Shown here: piece by piece, positions 1-8,270 of the stretch
How positions within the stretch are numbered: the stretch's first letter is position 1
Layout: each line of letters opens with the position of its first letter
NCBI RefSeq assembly: GCF_003268475.1
Contig: NZ_MCIF01000002.1
Coordinates: 1,410,955 to 1,474,954, forward strand
From: Thermogemmatispora tikiterensis
Lineage (GTDB): Bacteria; Chloroflexota; Ktedonobacteria; Ktedonobacterales; Ktedonobacteraceae
DNA: 64,000 bases
Reading direction: 5' to 3'
Made by a program: the position numbers and the translations under genes
The notes under the pieces: generated by a model
What the model was told of the DNA's origin: nothing
Databases searched by the model: none
What the model saw: the letters and a program-made list of their open reading frames with translations, nothing else

Positions 1-3000
1 CCCTCCTCTTCCTGGGCCGCCTCGACCAGCAGGTCAAACTCCGTGGCTTCCGCATCGAACTCGGCGAAATCGAGGCCCTCCTCTGCTCCCACCCCGCCGT
101 CCAGGAGGCCGCCGTCCTCCTGCACCAGCCCTCCCCCGACGACCCCTCCTCGGCGCGCCTCCTCGCCTTCGTCTCCCCCCGCCCAGGCACCCAGCTCACC
201 CCGAGCGCCCTGCGCTCCTTCGCCTCAGAGCTGCTGCCCGCCTATATGGTCCCTGCCTCCTTCGTCATCCTGGATACCCTCCCCCACACCACCTCCGGCA
301 AGGTCGACCGCCGAGCCCTGCGCTCCCTGCCTCTGCCAGAGGTGAGCAAGACAGAGAGCGCAGGGCGGCAATCACCCGGCAACCCGACAGAGGCAGCCCT
401 GGCCCAACTCTGGGAGGAGCTGCTCCACATTCGTTCGGTCAGCACACAGGATAACTTCTTCTCTTTGGGGGGCCATTCACTGCTGGCCGCTCGCCTCTTC
501 GCACGCATCGAACAACTCTACGGGGTGCGAATCAATTTGAGCACGTTGTTCACACACCCAACCATCGAAGAGCTGGCCATGATTATCGAAGACAAACAAC
601 AGCACTCGAAAACAGCAACCGAGAAACCTTCACTAGAGATAAGGACAAACACTGATACGATGCCAACATTACCACACCATGAACCGGAGCAGCCTGCCCC
701 TCTCTCTTATGGTCAGCAGCAGCTCTGGTTCCTCACCCAGCTATTCAAAGAGACTCCCATGTACACAATTCCCCTGGTCATCCGCATTGCGGGAGACCTG
801 AATGAGAAGGCCCTTCAACAGAGTCTTGAGACATTCCTACACCGCCATCACCTCTGGCGCTCAGCGTTCTCTTCCTTGAACGATACTCCCGTGCAGCTAG
901 TGCAACCCTGCCCTTCTCTCTCTCTCCCTGTCACAGATCTCTCTTCTCTGCCTGCACCCGAGCAGTTCGCCGCCGCTCGCTCCCTCGTCGAGCAGCAGGC
1001 TCGCCTCCCGTTCGATCTCTCCCAGGCTCCCTTGCTGCGTGTCTGCCTGCTCCGTTTTTCCCCACAGCTGCACTGGCTCTGCCTAGTTACCCACCACATC
1101 ATCGCCGACGCCCAGACGCTCTATACCATCTTGCCGACTGAGCTTGAGCAGCTCTACCAGGCGCATAGCCAGGGCCAGCAGCCTGACCTGCCTGAACCCC
1201 GCTGTCAGTACGCCGACTATGTCCTCTGGGAGCAGGCTCGCCTGACCCCTGCACGCCTGGAGCAGCTCTTTGCTTTCTGGCAGCAGTACCTGCAGGATGC
1301 ACCTACTACGCTCGCGCTGCCCACTGACTACCCGCGTACAGCCACACTCTACCATCGCGGGGGTAGCTACTATTTCTCAATGTCTCCCAACCTGGCCACG
1401 GATTTAAGCCGGCTGGCTCGCCAAGAGGGAGTCAGCCTCTATACAGTGCTGCTGGCAGCCTTTCAAGTCCTCCTCTATCGCTATAGCCAGCAAGAAGACT
1501 TCCTGATTGGAACGTTCAGCACGAACCGCACCAAGAGACCAGAGTTCGAGGAGATCCCCGGCTATTTCCTGAACGCTGTCCCGCTGCGCAGCTGCATCAC
1601 CAACCCTGATCAGCTGAGCGGGCGCGAGCTGATTCAGCGGACTCGCGAAGCGCTGGCCCAAACCCTGGCCCACGATGATCTACCGCTGCCTCTGTTGATA
1701 AGTCGCCTTCTCCCACAAAGACCTGCTACCGCTAATTCTCTTTTCCAGGTAGCAATCGCCATGAACTCCTATCGAAGACTGGGCCACAGTTCCTGGCAGA
1801 TTCAGGAGCTGGCTATCGATAACGGAACAAGCAGGTTTGATTTGACGCTGAGCCTGGAGGAGCGTCCCGATGGGGATCTGATCGGTTGCTTCGAGTACAG
1901 TCGAGACCTGTTTGAGGAGCAGACCGTTGCCCGGCTCGCCCGCCACTGGCAGACCCTGCTCTCCTCCCTCGTCTCCGATCCTTCCTGCCCCCTCGCCTCT
2001 CTCCCCCTCCTCTCTCCCGAGGAACGCCACCAGCTCCTCGTCTCCTTCAGCTCCTCCTCCCAGACCCTCCCTCCTTCTCCCGCTCCTGCTATCCACCTCC
2101 TCTTCGAAGCCCAGGCCCAGCGCTCTCCCTCCTCCTGCGCCCTCCTGGACCTGCCCTCTGGCTCCTCCCTCTCCTACCACTCCCTCAACTCCCAGGCTAA
2201 CCAGCTCGCCCGCCTCCTGCTCTCCCTCGGCCTTACTGCCAACACTCCCGTCCCTCTGGTCTTGCCTGCCTCATCCAGCTTCTTCGTGGGAATGCTGGCC
2301 GTTCTCAAGGCTGGTGGCTGCTTCGTGCCTCTGGACCCCACCGCTCCCCCAGCGCGCCTACAGGCTCTGTTAACCGAGTTACAACCTTCCCTGCTGCTCA
2401 CAAGCCAGTCTCTGGCTGCTTCCCTGCCATCCCTGGCCAGCTCTTGCCTGGTGCTCTGCCTGGATACAGCCGAGACACAGGCACAGCTCGCCTCTCTCTC
2501 CAGCGATAATCTCCCCTGGTCCAGCTCCCCCGATCAGCTCGCCTACCTCATCTTCACTTCCGGCTCTACCGGTACTCCAAAGGCTGTCTCCATCTCCCAC
2601 ACTAATCTCATGGTCTCGCTCACCTCACGCCTGGAGTATTATAAGGCCCTTCCTCCCAAGGTCCATGTCCCTCTGCTCTCGCTGACCTTCGACAGCGCCT
2701 TGACAGGCGTCCTCTGGACATTATGCGAGGGAGGCAAAGTAGTACTGCTGGCTGAAGAGCACAAGAGAAATCTCAGCAAGCTACCTGCTCTCTTAGAACA
2801 GGCCCAGGTCTCGCACCTGCTCCTTGTGCCTTCTCTCTACAGTCAGATACTGGAGTACGCCGCTCCTTCTCAGCTTGCTTCCCTGCGCTGTGTAACAATT
2901 GGGGGTGAAGCCTGCCCGCGCTCCCTCGTACAGCTGCACTACACCCTCCTGCCCCAGACCCCCCTCTTCAATGAATACGGCCCCTCCGAAGCCACCGTCT

Positions 3001-4712
3001 GGGCCTCCGTCCACCTCTGCTCCCCCTCCGACCCCTTCCCTACCGCACCCATCGGCCACCCCCTCCCTCACTGCTCCCTCTATGTCCTCGATCCCTCCCT
3101 CCAACCCGTCCCCATCGGCGTCCCCGGCGAACTCTTCATCGGCGGCCCCTCCCTCTCCCCCGGCTACTTCCGCCAGCCCTCCCTCTCCGCCCAGCGCTTC
3201 CTCCCTCATCCCTTCTCCTCTGACCCCTCCTCCCGCCTCTACCGCACCGGCGACCTCGTCCGCTGGCTCCCCAACGGCTCTCTCCTCTTCCTGGGCCGCC
3301 TCGACCAGCAGGTCAAACTCCGTGGCTTCCGCATCGAACTCGGCGAAATCGAGGCCCTCCTCTGCTCCCACCCCGCCGTCCAGGAGGCCGCCGTCCTCCT
3401 GCACCAGCCCTCCCCCGATGACCCCTCCTCGGCGCGTCTCCTCGCCTTCGTCTCCCCCCGCCCAGGTACCCAGCCCACCCCGAGCGCCCTGCGCTCCTTC
3501 GCCTCAGAGCTGCTGCCCGCCTATATGGTCCCTGCCTCCTTCGTCATCCTGGATACCCTCCCCCACACCACCTCCGGCAAGGTCGACCGCCGAGCCCTCG
3601 CCTCGCTACCAGCTCCCGAGAACGAGAGCGTTCAAGGGGCTAAGGTTGCTCCGCGCACTCTGCTAGAGCAGCAACTCGCCCAGCTCTGGGAAGAGCTGCT
3701 CAACGTGCAGCCGATCGGCGTTTGCGACAATTTCTTCGAGATCGGGGGCCACTCCCTGCTTGCCGCTCGCCTCTTCGCACGCATAGAGCAGCAGTTTGGC
3801 AAGCAGCTACCGCTCTCCCTGTTCTTCCAGGAGCCAACCATAGAGAGGCTAGCGAGAGCCATCGAGGAAGGAGAACCCCAGAAACATTCAGGGGCCCCCG
3901 TCATCGCCGTGCAACGTCAGGGAAAGAAGCGACCGCTTTTCTATCTCCACGGGGACTGGACCGGTGGCGCCTTCTACTGTATCAAACTGGCGAAACAACT
4001 GGGAGAAGACCAGCCTTTCTACGCTGTTGAACCTTATCGCTTCCCACAGCAGGCCCTACCTCCAAGCTTTGAAGAGATGGCCGCCGCTCACATCGAGGCG
4101 ATCCGCCAGATTCAGCCCCACGGACCATATCGCCTGGCTGGCTGGTGTAACGGAGGTCTGGTAGCCTATGAGATGGCCCGCCAACTGCAAGCGGTGGGAG
4201 AAAAGGTCGAGCTGCTTGTGCTGATCGACCCCACCGCTCCCGAGCAAGGATGGAGCCAGGCCCGCCTGGCGTGCTCCTTCATCAGAGTCCTGGGCGCTCT
4301 CCTGCACTGGAATGAGCTTCAACAACTGGAATGCTACCGACGATGGCGGTACCGCTACAGCCTCTGGCGCTATCGCTTTGCCCGCTGGCGGAAAGGTTCA
4401 GGAGAGAATGAACCAGCCCCCCCCAACGAGGACCATCAGCGCTGGACAAGCACATGCAGCTGGATCTTAACACGCTACCGTTCAGGTCCTTACCGTGGTG
4501 ATATCACCTTTTTCTGGGCTGCCGAAGAGAAACGATGGCGTCGTAAACCCTGGCTCGACTTCGCCCGGCACCATCAACAGGAAGGTCGCGGGCACATCGA
4601 CAGCCAGGAGCTGCCTGGCACACACATTACCAGTCGCACCACCTACCTCACGGTCTTCGCCGAGGCCCTCAAGCGTCGCCTGGAGGCGATAGAAGAGAAT
4701 GATATTCACTAA
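1..4712 (+). CDS. Non-ribosomal peptide synthetase, C-terminal part (A'-PCP-C-A-PCP-TE), 5' truncated by the window
   Basis: The reading frame is open from base 3, so the gene starts outside the window. Order seen: end of an adenylation domain (A8 GRLDQQVKLRGF, A10 TSGKVDRRAL, to about 330), carrier domain (DNFFSLGGHSLL, about 450-500), condensation domain (about 700-2000, active motif HHIIADA near 1095), complete adenylation domain (about 2090-3600; A3 IFTSGSTGTPK, A5 NEYGPSEA, A7 YRTGDL), second carrier domain (DNFFEIGGHSLL, about 3727) and a type I thioesterase (about 3890-4700). This is a termination module: it activates and condenses one residue and releases the peptide. The thioesterase elbow reads GWCNGG, with cysteine (codon 4146-4148) in place of the usual serine. 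By-eye alignment of the A pocket (D-S-T-L-T-G-E-V-W-K) matches no substrate I know, so the substrate is open. Stop TAA at 4710-4712. Confidence 0.95.
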   Translation, partial: LLFLGRLDQQVKLRGFRIELGEIEALLCSHPAVQEAAVLLHQPSPDDPSSARLLAFVSPRPGTQLTPSALRSFASELLPAYMVPASFVILDTLPHTTSGKVDRRALRSLPLPEVSKTESAGRQSPGNPTEAALAQLWEELLHIRSVSTQDNFFSLGGHSLLAARLFARIEQLYGVRINLSTLFTHPTIEELAMIIEDKQQHSKTATEKPSLEIRTNTDTMPTLPHHEPEQPAPLSYGQQQLWFLTQLFKETPMYTIPLVIRIAGDLNEKALQQSLETFLHRHHLWRSAFSSLNDTPVQLVQPCPSLSLPVTDLSSLPAPEQFAAARSLVEQQARLPFDLSQAPLLRVCLLRFSPQLHWLCLVTHHIIADAQTLYTILPTELEQLYQAHSQGQQPDLPEPRCQYADYVLWEQARLTPARLEQLFAFWQQYLQDAPTTLALPTDYPRTATLYHRGGSYYFSMSPNLATDLSRLARQEGVSLYTVLLAAFQVLLYRYSQQEDFLIGTFSTNRTKRPEFEEIPGYFLNAVPLRSCITNPDQLSGRELIQRTREALAQTLAHDDLPLPLLISRLLPQRPATANSLFQVAIAMNSYRRLGHSSWQIQELAIDNGTSRFDLTLSLEERPDGDLIGCFEYSRDLFEEQTVARLARHWQTLLSSLVSDPSCPLASLPLLSPEERHQLLVSFSSSSQTLPPSPAPAIHLLFEAQAQRSPSSCALLDLPSGSSLSYHSLNSQANQLARLLLSLGLTANTPVPLVLPASSSFFVGMLAVLKAGGCFVPLDPTAPPARLQALLTELQPSLLLTSQSLAASLPSLASSCLVLCLDTAETQAQLASLSSDNLPWSSSPDQLAYLIFTSGSTGTPKAVSISHTNLMVSLTSRLEYYKALPPKVHVPLLSLTFDSALTGVLWTLCEGGKVVLLAEEHKRNLSKLPALLEQAQVSHLLLVPSLYSQILEYAAPSQLASLRCVTIGGEACPRSLVQLHYTLLPQTPLFNEYGPSEATVWASVHLCSPSDPFPTAPIGHPLPHCSLYVLDPSLQPVPIGVPGELFIGGPSLSPGYFRQPSLSAQRFLPHPFSSDPSSRLYRTGDLVRWLPNGSLLFLGRLDQQVKLRGFRIELGEIEALLCSHPAVQEAAVLLHQPSPDDPSSARLLAFVSPRPGTQPTPSALRSFASELLPAYMVPASFVILDTLPHTTSGKVDRRALASLPAPENESVQGAKVAPRTLLEQQLAQLWEELLNVQPIGVCDNFFEIGGHSLLAARLFARIEQQFGKQLPLSLFFQEPTIERLARAIEEGEPQKHSGAPVIAVQRQGKKRPLFYLHGDWTGGAFYCIKLAKQLGEDQPFYAVEPYRFPQQALPPSFEEMAAAHIEAIRQIQPHGPYRLAGWCNGGLVAYEMARQLQAVGEKVELLVLIDPTAPEQGWSQARLACSFIRVLGALLHWNELQQLECYRRWRYRYSLWRYRFARWRKGSGENEPAPPNEDHQRWTSTCSWILTRYRSGPYRGDITFFWAAEEKRWRRKPWLDFARHHQQEGRGHIDSQELPGTHITSRTTYLTVFAEALKRRLEAIEENDIH
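12..318 (+). repeat. Near-identical intragenic repeat, copy 1 (copy 2 at 3291-3597)
   Basis: The 3' part of the truncated upstream A domain and that of the complete A domain are almost base-identical over about 307 bp at a fixed offset of 3279 bp. I count only a handful of differences, several of them silent. The flanking carrier domains have diverged clearly, so homogenisation is confined to the A-domain C-terminal subdomain. Confidence 0.9.
3291..3597 (+). repeat. Near-identical intragenic repeat, copy 2 (copy 1 at 12-318)
   Basis: Partner of the repeat at 12-318, covering A8 to A10 of the second adenylation domain. The offset is an exact multiple of three, as expected for module duplication or gene conversion inside one reading frame. 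Confidence 0.9.
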
Positions 4713-4844
4713 ATAGATGGAAAAGCAAAAGGAGATAGCAAGATAGGAGGTGATTAGAATCGCCAACGGTTCCTAGACAAGAGGCATCCATCAGAGTAGC
4801 CGCTGCTCACGAGAGAAGTAAGGCACTCCATGAGTCCTATCTTC

Positions 4845-4873
4845 TTGCAGAGCTTTCACGGAATTACTATAAT
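4845..4873 (+). promoter_or_regulatory. Sigma70-type promoter candidate for the downstream non-coding RNA
   Basis: TTGCAG (4845-4850), a 17-base spacer and a perfect TATAAT (4868-4873). Transcription would start near 4880, beyond the NRPS stop, and no convincing coding frame follows before the terminator at 5011-5059. Confidence 0.5.
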
Positions 4874-4879
4874 GGAGGT

Positions 4880-5059
4880 GTCAGGCCATACTAGAGGTGG
4901 CGTAGACAGAACCCAGAGATCTGCCCGGGGTGGGCCGGACTGGGGCGCCAGCCGGCGACCCAGTTAGCAAACCCCGCAGTCAGTGTCTGGGAGAAAAGAT
5001 CTGGGATCACGGTTGGGGTCTGCGCAGAGGTGGCCCATGCGCAAGCCTCAACCTTTTTT
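4880..5059 (+). ncRNA. Candidate structured small RNA of about 180 nt ending in an intrinsic terminator
   Basis: The stretch has no plausible ORF but several nested helices. An outer stem pairs 4912-4922 with 4997-5005 (9 bp, one 2-nt bulge). Inside it, CGGGGT 4926-4931 pairs with ACCCCG 4971-4976. A hairpin follows with GCCGG 4934-4938 / CCGGC 4952-4956 and CTGG 4940-4943 / CCAG 4948-4951, leaving one bulged A and a GGCG loop. The terminator hairpin is at 5011-5053. A promoter-like pair lies just upstream. I cannot match it to 6S, SRP, tmRNA, RNase P or a riboswitch I know. It could be a stand-alone sRNA or a 3' UTR structure of the NRPS mRNA. Confidence 0.5.
5011..5059 (+). terminator. Intrinsic terminator
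   Basis: GGTTGGGG (5011-5018) pairs with CCTCAACC (5046-5053) with one G-U. An inner stem TGCGCA (5021-5026 / 5038-5043) extends the helix, and six T residues follow directly (5054-5059). Confidence 0.75.
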
Positions 5060-5425
5060 ACTGGGCAGAAGCAGGAGCGGAGCAGGCCACACTCGTTCCC
5101 CGAAGAGAGGGGAAAGCTGGGGCAAAGTCAGCGAATGTACAAAGGGCGAGAAAGGTAAATGGGGCTGGGGGAAAAAGCCGCCCCTGAGAGAAGGACGCAA
5201 GGGCTGTTGTCGAGCAGGCCACTGGTGAGGGAAGAAAGCACGCTGATTTCTGGAGAGAGTACGAATCTGGCGGCGAGAGAGAGAGAAGTAGCGTGGACGA
5301 TAGGCGAAACGTCTGCTCATGCACACTCCTCTTTTGCAGCAGATGCCATACAAAGTGATCGAACGACTAATGCAAGGAGAGCCAGGTTCAAGTCTGCTCG
5401 TCCGCTGCTTGTCGACAAACAAGCA

Positions 5426-5468
5426 CGAAGGGGTCTCACTACAACATACGTTGGGTGAGACCCCTTCG
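5426..5468 (-). terminator. 14-bp perfect hairpin, probable terminator of the IscA-type gene
   Basis: Arms 5426-5439 and 5455-5468 are perfectly complementary around a 15-nt loop. It lies about 90 bases past the stop of the minus-strand gene. On the minus strand the flank after the stem is moderately T-rich (TGCTTGTTTG), so termination of that gene is the simplest reading. Bases 5060-5425 hold nothing else I can support. Confidence 0.5.
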
Positions 5469-5559
5469 CTCACAGTTGCATCGGTCCTGTCAAGCGACAA
5501 AGAAAAAGAAAGCGCTACACTAGCGTCGTGAAACGAGGTAGCGCTAGGGGCGAGCGAGG

Positions 5560-5958
5560 TTAGCGACCGCAAGCGCAGCCGCGCGGCTCGCCGCCGCCGC
5601 TGGCCGTTCTAAAGGAGTGGCCACAGCTGCAGGTTGTCACGGCATTGGGATTGTTCACCGTAAAGCCGGCGCCCATCAGACTATCAACGTAGTCGATCTC
5701 GCTGCCGTTGACATAATCCAGGCTCATCTCATCAATGAGCACCTTGAAATCGCCCTGAGCAATGACTGTATCGCCTTCCTGCTCCTCATCCAGTGTCATG
5801 CCATACTGGAGGCCGGAGCAGCCACCACTGGCTACGAAGATACGCAAGCCCAGATTAGGATCGTTCTCCTGCTGCAGAAGCTCGCGGATCTTCTCCATCG
5901 CCAGAGGGGTCAGCGTCACCACGCTGCTTTCGCTCTTTTGCTGCGTCTGCTCGATCAT
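5560..5958 (-). CDS. iscA: HesB/IscA-type iron-sulfur cluster assembly protein (A-type carrier)
   Basis: The 132-residue protein carries the A-type carrier signature: Cys47 in GGCSGLQYGM and the C-terminal pair Cys110/Cys112 in TTCSCGHSF. These three cysteines bind and hand over Fe-S clusters in the IscA/ErpA/SufA family. The core fits the usual length of about 110 residues, but the protein continues with a Gly-rich tail ending CACGR. That adds a second Cys-x-Cys not part of the family motif. No other isc or suf gene is adjacent, so it stands alone as many ErpA-like genes do. A strong minus-strand promoter (6084-6112) and a leader hairpin precede it. The choice between iscA, erpA and sufA naming is not possible from sequence alone. 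Confidence 0.9.
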   Translation of the reverse strand: MIEQTQQKSESSVVTLTPLAMEKIRELLQQENDPNLGLRIFVASGGCSGLQYGMTLDEEQEGDTVIAQGDFKVLIDEMSLDYVNGSEIDYVDSLMGAGFTVNNPNAVTTCSCGHSFRTASGGGEPRGCACGR

Positions 5959-6013
5959 AAGTATCTCTCTCCCAAAAGTAGAACCTGCTTGCTCTCCTCA
6001 AGCCCACCAAGAC

Positions 6014-6048
6014 AGGCCCCACGTACCCAGCAGATACGTGTTAGGCCT
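6014..6048 (-). promoter_or_regulatory. Hairpin in the 5' leader of the IscA-type gene
   Basis: AGGCC (6014-6018) / GGCCT (6044-6048) encloses CACGTA (6020-6025) / TACGTG (6035-6040) with a 9-nt loop. The structure lies between the predicted start of transcription (about 6077) and the ATG at 5958. It may control translation or mRNA stability; no regulator is evident. Confidence 0.4.
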
Positions 6049-6083
6049 TCTATGAAGACACTTCAAGCACCCAGTTGCGTTTT

Positions 6084-6112
6084 ATTATATCCCACGAGGT
6101 ATACAGCGTCAA
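6084..6112 (-). promoter_or_regulatory. Sigma70-type promoter of the IscA-type gene
   Basis: On the minus strand TTGACG (plus 6107-6112), 17-base spacer, TATAAT (plus 6084-6089). Only one base departs from the double consensus. Confidence 0.75.
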
Positions 6113-6212
6113 GGGAAAGGGCAAGGGCCCACGCTCTCAGCCAGAGGAGGAGATCAATCCTCGCTCAGCGAGCGCTCGTAGCCGCCGGCCAGCGAGAGCA
6201 AGCCAGCAGGAA

Positions 6213-7859
6213 CTAGAGACCAAAGCGTTGTTGGGCGCGGATCAGATTGGCCAGCAATGCAGGCACTTCAGGGGGGGAGCCATAGAGCAGGCCCCCATGC
6301 CACTCACCACTGGAAGTCATCCGCAACATTGTATTGGCTGCAGACCAGCCCTGAGCGAGTAAATGGGCAGCGAGGCCGCTGACGATAGGCGCAGCAAACG
6401 AGGAGCCTGACCAATCTGCCCAGCCGGTGGTGTTCGGCTCGCCGTTGGGGAAGGTGGGAGAGATATAGACTCCTCTGACAGCATCGGGCAGATCGTTACT
6501 ATCTCTCACGCCCTCAACATCGCCCCCGAACGTAGCCACGCCACCATTCACCGGCGGCATAGCAGCGACATTGGCAAACTGAGACGGCTCGAAGCGACTG
6601 TTGACCGAGGTCACACTGACCACCGTTGCATAGCGCGCCGGCGCTCGCGGCGGTCTTCGCCGCTTCCCCTGGCGAGTTTCCGGCCATGAATCGTTTCCCG
6701 CAGCGGCGACTAGCAAGGCCCCTTGGGCATAGAGACTTTCAAAGAGGAGGCGCAACCCATCCTCCAGCAGCGTCAGGGCACTTATAGCACTGGCCAACCC
6801 CCGACTTGGCCAACGACGATCATCGAACCAGACATAGGGGAGACGACGCGCATCGGGTAAGGTGGTCAGGCTCAAATTGACGACCAGGCGCCGAATAGTC
6901 CCGGTGAACAGCTCTCTCTCCAGTCCCGTCAGGGCTGCGAATAGCCCATAGAGATCGCCCCCCCCATAGTCATTGAGAATGCGAATCAATCGAATGCGCG
7001 CCTGGGGAGCAATATCTCGAATCAGGCCAGCTACAAAGAGGCCGTGGTCAGGCATAGGATAATACAGAGCCTCGCCGTAACGATCACGTCCAGTGCGTAT
7101 CGCCTCCCAGAGCGGATAACGATCATATTCGATTTGGAAGAGGCCGCGGCCATTGCGCAAATCGGCTGCCAGCCGCTGGAGCAGCCAGTTCCGCCGAAAC
7201 TCAGGGCGGTCCGCCGCTCGTAGGAGGCGCTCGGCCTCGACTGCTGTGTCCAGCACCGCTACCAGGACATTGCTCGCCCCCTCGGGATCAAGCAGGAGTC
7301 CCTGATCAAGAAAGGAAATATGCCAGCCGAGCGGTGGCTCATTGGCTCCGATGGCTGGCAACTCTAGCCGCGGAGCAGGACGCGGCGGCAGAGCCGGCCC
7401 GCCGATGCTATAGTAAAAAGGGGCGGCAGTGACCAGCCAGTTGGGCATCATAGAGACGAGGCGGAGACCTCGCTCAGCTAGCTCATCAAGATGCACCTGC
7501 AGATAGGCAAGCGCGAGAGGCATGGGATCAATGAGCGCCTGCTCTAAATGGCGCACCTGATAGAAAATCGCCACAAGCGGTTGCTGGCGATGATAGCCAA
7601 AGAGGAAGGCCCGCTGGCGAATCGGAGGTCGGGGTGGCTTCGCCTCTTCCTGCCAGTGGCTTCCGCTCCCATATGGTTCCAGCATCAGATGATGTGGTGC
7701 CAGAAGAGCGTTGAGCTGGCTCCGTACCTGCTCAGCCAGCAATTCCAAGGCATCTTCAGCCGGCCTTCTGGGCAGTTGCACTACAACCACCATTTCTCCA
7801 CGTACCCAGTAAAATAGCTCGGTTGGCCTCCCTATGAGGTCAGCAGCACCAGGAGTCAT
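6213..7859 (-). CDS. Subtilisin-like serine protease (peptidase S8)
   Basis: The 548-residue protein has the full S8 triad in order: Asp204 in VLVAVLDTAVE, His272 in PDHGLFVAG, and Ser487 in GSSFAAPIVSGL. An oxyanion-type Asn lies in VAAAGND. About 195 residues precede the catalytic domain and match no family I recognise. There is no signal peptide or membrane segment, so it is probably cytoplasmic or exported by an unusual route. The H motif reads DHG rather than GHG and the S motif GSS rather than GTS, both seen in divergent subtilases. It is single-gene, with a possible ribosome site AAGGGGA before the ATG. The substrate is unknown. Confidence 0.9.
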   Translation of the reverse strand: MTPGAADLIGRPTELFYWVRGEMVVVVQLPRRPAEDALELLAEQVRSQLNALLAPHHLMLEPYGSGSHWQEEAKPPRPPIRQRAFLFGYHRQQPLVAIFYQVRHLEQALIDPMPLALAYLQVHLDELAERGLRLVSMMPNWLVTAAPFYYSIGGPALPPRPAPRLELPAIGANEPPLGWHISFLDQGLLLDPEGASNVLVAVLDTAVEAERLLRAADRPEFRRNWLLQRLAADLRNGRGLFQIEYDRYPLWEAIRTGRDRYGEALYYPMPDHGLFVAGLIRDIAPQARIRLIRILNDYGGGDLYGLFAALTGLERELFTGTIRRLVVNLSLTTLPDARRLPYVWFDDRRWPSRGLASAISALTLLEDGLRLLFESLYAQGALLVAAAGNDSWPETRQGKRRRPPRAPARYATVVSVTSVNSRFEPSQFANVAAMPPVNGGVATFGGDVEGVRDSNDLPDAVRGVYISPTFPNGEPNTTGWADWSGSSFAAPIVSGLAAHLLAQGWSAANTMLRMTSSGEWHGGLLYGSPPEVPALLANLIRAQQRFGL

Positions 7860-8270
7860 GCACAGATCCCCTTCTAGCCAGAGCTAGTACGGCATGAACG
7901 AGCGCGCAACATGGTGAGCAGCGTTCCACCGCAGGTAGACAGCCACAGTCAGGATGGCATCTTTGCCCTCTTCCTTCCTCAGCAAAGACCCCTTTCTCAC
8001 TTGCTTTTCCGCCTACCCGCTTCATGCAAAATGAGATGGAGCGACTGCTTTTCTATCATCGGGCATTATAACTGAACCAATAGAAGATAGCAAATAGACC
8101 TCCTGGAGCGCTTCTCAGGGATGGGACGAATGGCTTTGCCTGGCCGTACGCTGGTAACCGGAGCAGCTGCCCAGCCTCCTTTTCTTCGCCCCTAGAATCC
8201 CGTTATAATGAGATAAGAAGCCCTGGGAGCCAGGATTAAGGGAGAAGAAAAAGAAAAGAGTACCGTTGCG
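7860..8270. other. Intergenic region between divergent protease genes
   Basis: No supported gene. A TATAAT at 8204-8209 with a poor upstream TTTCTT (8181-8186, 17-base spacer) could serve the M20 peptidase gene. I see no other structure. Confidence 0.4.

Noticed and set aside
2899..3666. Long open frames of Pro/Ser/Thr-rich protein inside the NRPS, on both strands
   Set aside because: They are shadows of the C-rich coding sequence in other frames and carry no domain.
5340..5420. Possible tRNA because of a GGTTCAAGT loop
   Set aside because: The flanking bases do not form a T-arm and no acceptor stem can be drawn.
5048..5572. A 174-residue minus-strand open frame after the IscA-type gene
   Set aside because: Composition is rich in Ser, Pro and Arg without any domain pattern. 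It overlaps the terminator structures and the neighbouring gene end.
7840..8025. Small minus-strand frame upstream of the subtilase gene
   Set aside because: It overlaps the subtilase start and has no supporting motif or ribosome site.
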